Shown here: piece after piece, positions 5,542 to 6,019 of the stretch
Layout: each line of letters starts with the position of its first letter
How positions within the stretch are numbered: position 1 is the first letter of the stretch
From: Hyphomonas sp.
GTDB taxonomy: Bacteria; Pseudomonadota; Alphaproteobacteria; Caulobacterales; Hyphomonadaceae
Direction of reading: 5' to 3'
Assembly: GCA_003486945.1 (NCBI GenBank)
Contig: DNFL01000156.1
Coordinates: 1 to 6,019, forward strand
Length of the DNA: 6,019 bases
Notes under the pieces: generated by a model
Databases searched by the model: none
Told to the model about the DNA's origin: nothing
Seen by the model: only the letters and a program-made list of their open reading frames with translations
Translations under genes and position numbers: made by a program

Positions 5542-6019
5542 ATGGCTGAGATCATTACGGCTCCTCCGCATGGCAAGCCGGCACTCGTGCTGAATGCGGA
5601 TTTCCGGCCCCTCTCTTATTATCCGCTGTCGCTCTGGCCCTGGCAGGAAGTGATCAAGGCCGTCTTTCTCGACCGCGTCGATATCATCGCCGAGTATGAC
5701 TATGTCGTGCGCAGCCCCAGCCGCGAGATGCGCCTGCCTTCGGTGATCGCGCTGCGCGATTTTGTGCGGCAGGACCGCCCGCCGGCCTTCACGCGCTTCA
5801 ACGTGTTCCTGCGCGACGGCTTCGAGTGCGCCTATTGCGGCGCGCATGAGAACCTGACCTTCGATCACGTCGTGCCGCGCTCGAAAGGCGGACGCACGAC
5901 CTGGGAGAACATCGTCGCCGCCTGTAGCCCCTGCAACCTCGCAAAGGGCGGACGCCTGCTGCGCGATACCGGTATGCACCTGCGCCATCGCCCGTTCCGT
6001 CCGAACAATTTCCAGCTGC
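5542..6019 (+). CDS. HNH endonuclease family protein, 3' end outside the window
   Basis: The frame is open from the ATG at 5542 to the window edge (159 complete codons, no stop), so the C-terminus is missing. Residues 14-90 form a conserved leader module (ALVLNADFRPLSYYPLSLWP, then VFLDRVDIIAEYD and FTRFNVFLRDGF). Residues 94-135 are a zinc-stabilised HNH nuclease core: C96/C99 (CAYC), D109-H110 in TFDHVVPRSKGG, W122-E123-N124, and C128/C131 followed by N132. All ligand and catalytic positions expected of the fold are present. The leader plus HNH layout matches a COG1403-type family I recall as common in alphaproteobacteria and usually under 200 residues, so perhaps 25-30 residues are lost here. 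Its cellular role is not established; nothing next to it suggests a restriction system, toxin pair or mobile element. It has its own ribosome site and probably its own promoter. Confidence 0.88.
   Translation, partial: MAEIITAPPHGKPALVLNADFRPLSYYPLSLWPWQEVIKAVFLDRVDIIAEYDYVVRSPSREMRLPSVIALRDFVRQDRPPAFTRFNVFLRDGFECAYCGAHENLTFDHVVPRSKGGRTTWENIVAACSPCNLAKGGRLLRDTGMHLRHRPFRPNNFQL

Noticed and set aside
5491..5988. Minus-strand open frame opposite the HNH gene
   Set aside because: The plus-strand frame shows the complete HNH motif set and a good ribosome site; the minus frame has neither motif nor start signal.

Overview
The window is a GC-rich, tightly packed stretch of chromosome that reads as an alphaproteobacterium. 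The protein sequences and the grouping of a zinc-ribbon membrane protein, ftsE, ftsX and plsC fit Caulobacterales/Rhizobiales-type genomes, and Hyphomonadaceae is my best guess. That placement is inference from style and gene order, not from a search. I see no tRNA, rRNA, CRISPR array, insertion sequence or phage gene.

Layout, left to right. (1) Positions 2-1030, plus strand: the 3' part of an SMP-30/gluconolactonase-type six-bladed beta-propeller protein whose start lies outside the window. (2) Positions 1034-2282, minus strand: a two-gene unit of an MJ0042-type zinc-ribbon membrane protein followed one base later by hypoxanthine phosphoribosyltransferase (hpt). It converges on the SMP-30 gene with a 3-base gap. 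(3) Positions 2344-5388, plus strand: four genes, ftsE, ftsX, plsC and an AlkA-type DNA-3-methyladenine glycosylase. ftsE/ftsX and plsC/glycosylase overlap by 4 bases each, and 35 bases separate ftsX from plsC, so this looks like one operon. It diverges from the zinc-ribbon gene across only about 61 bases. (4) Positions 5542-6019, plus strand: an HNH-endonuclease-family protein running off the right edge, preceded by a 153-base intergenic gap.

Working together: FtsE and FtsX form an inner-membrane ABC-type complex linking the divisome to cell-wall hydrolysis. PlsC makes phosphatidic acid for membrane growth, so the operon's first three genes fit envelope growth and division. The glycosylase repairs alkylated bases and the hpt product salvages purines; both are housekeeping. 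The zinc-ribbon protein is the least understood member, and its position back-to-back with ftsEX is the most suggestive context here.

I found no convincing evidence of a new defence, mobile or regulatory system. This is mostly ordinary core genome, and the findings are correspondingly modest.
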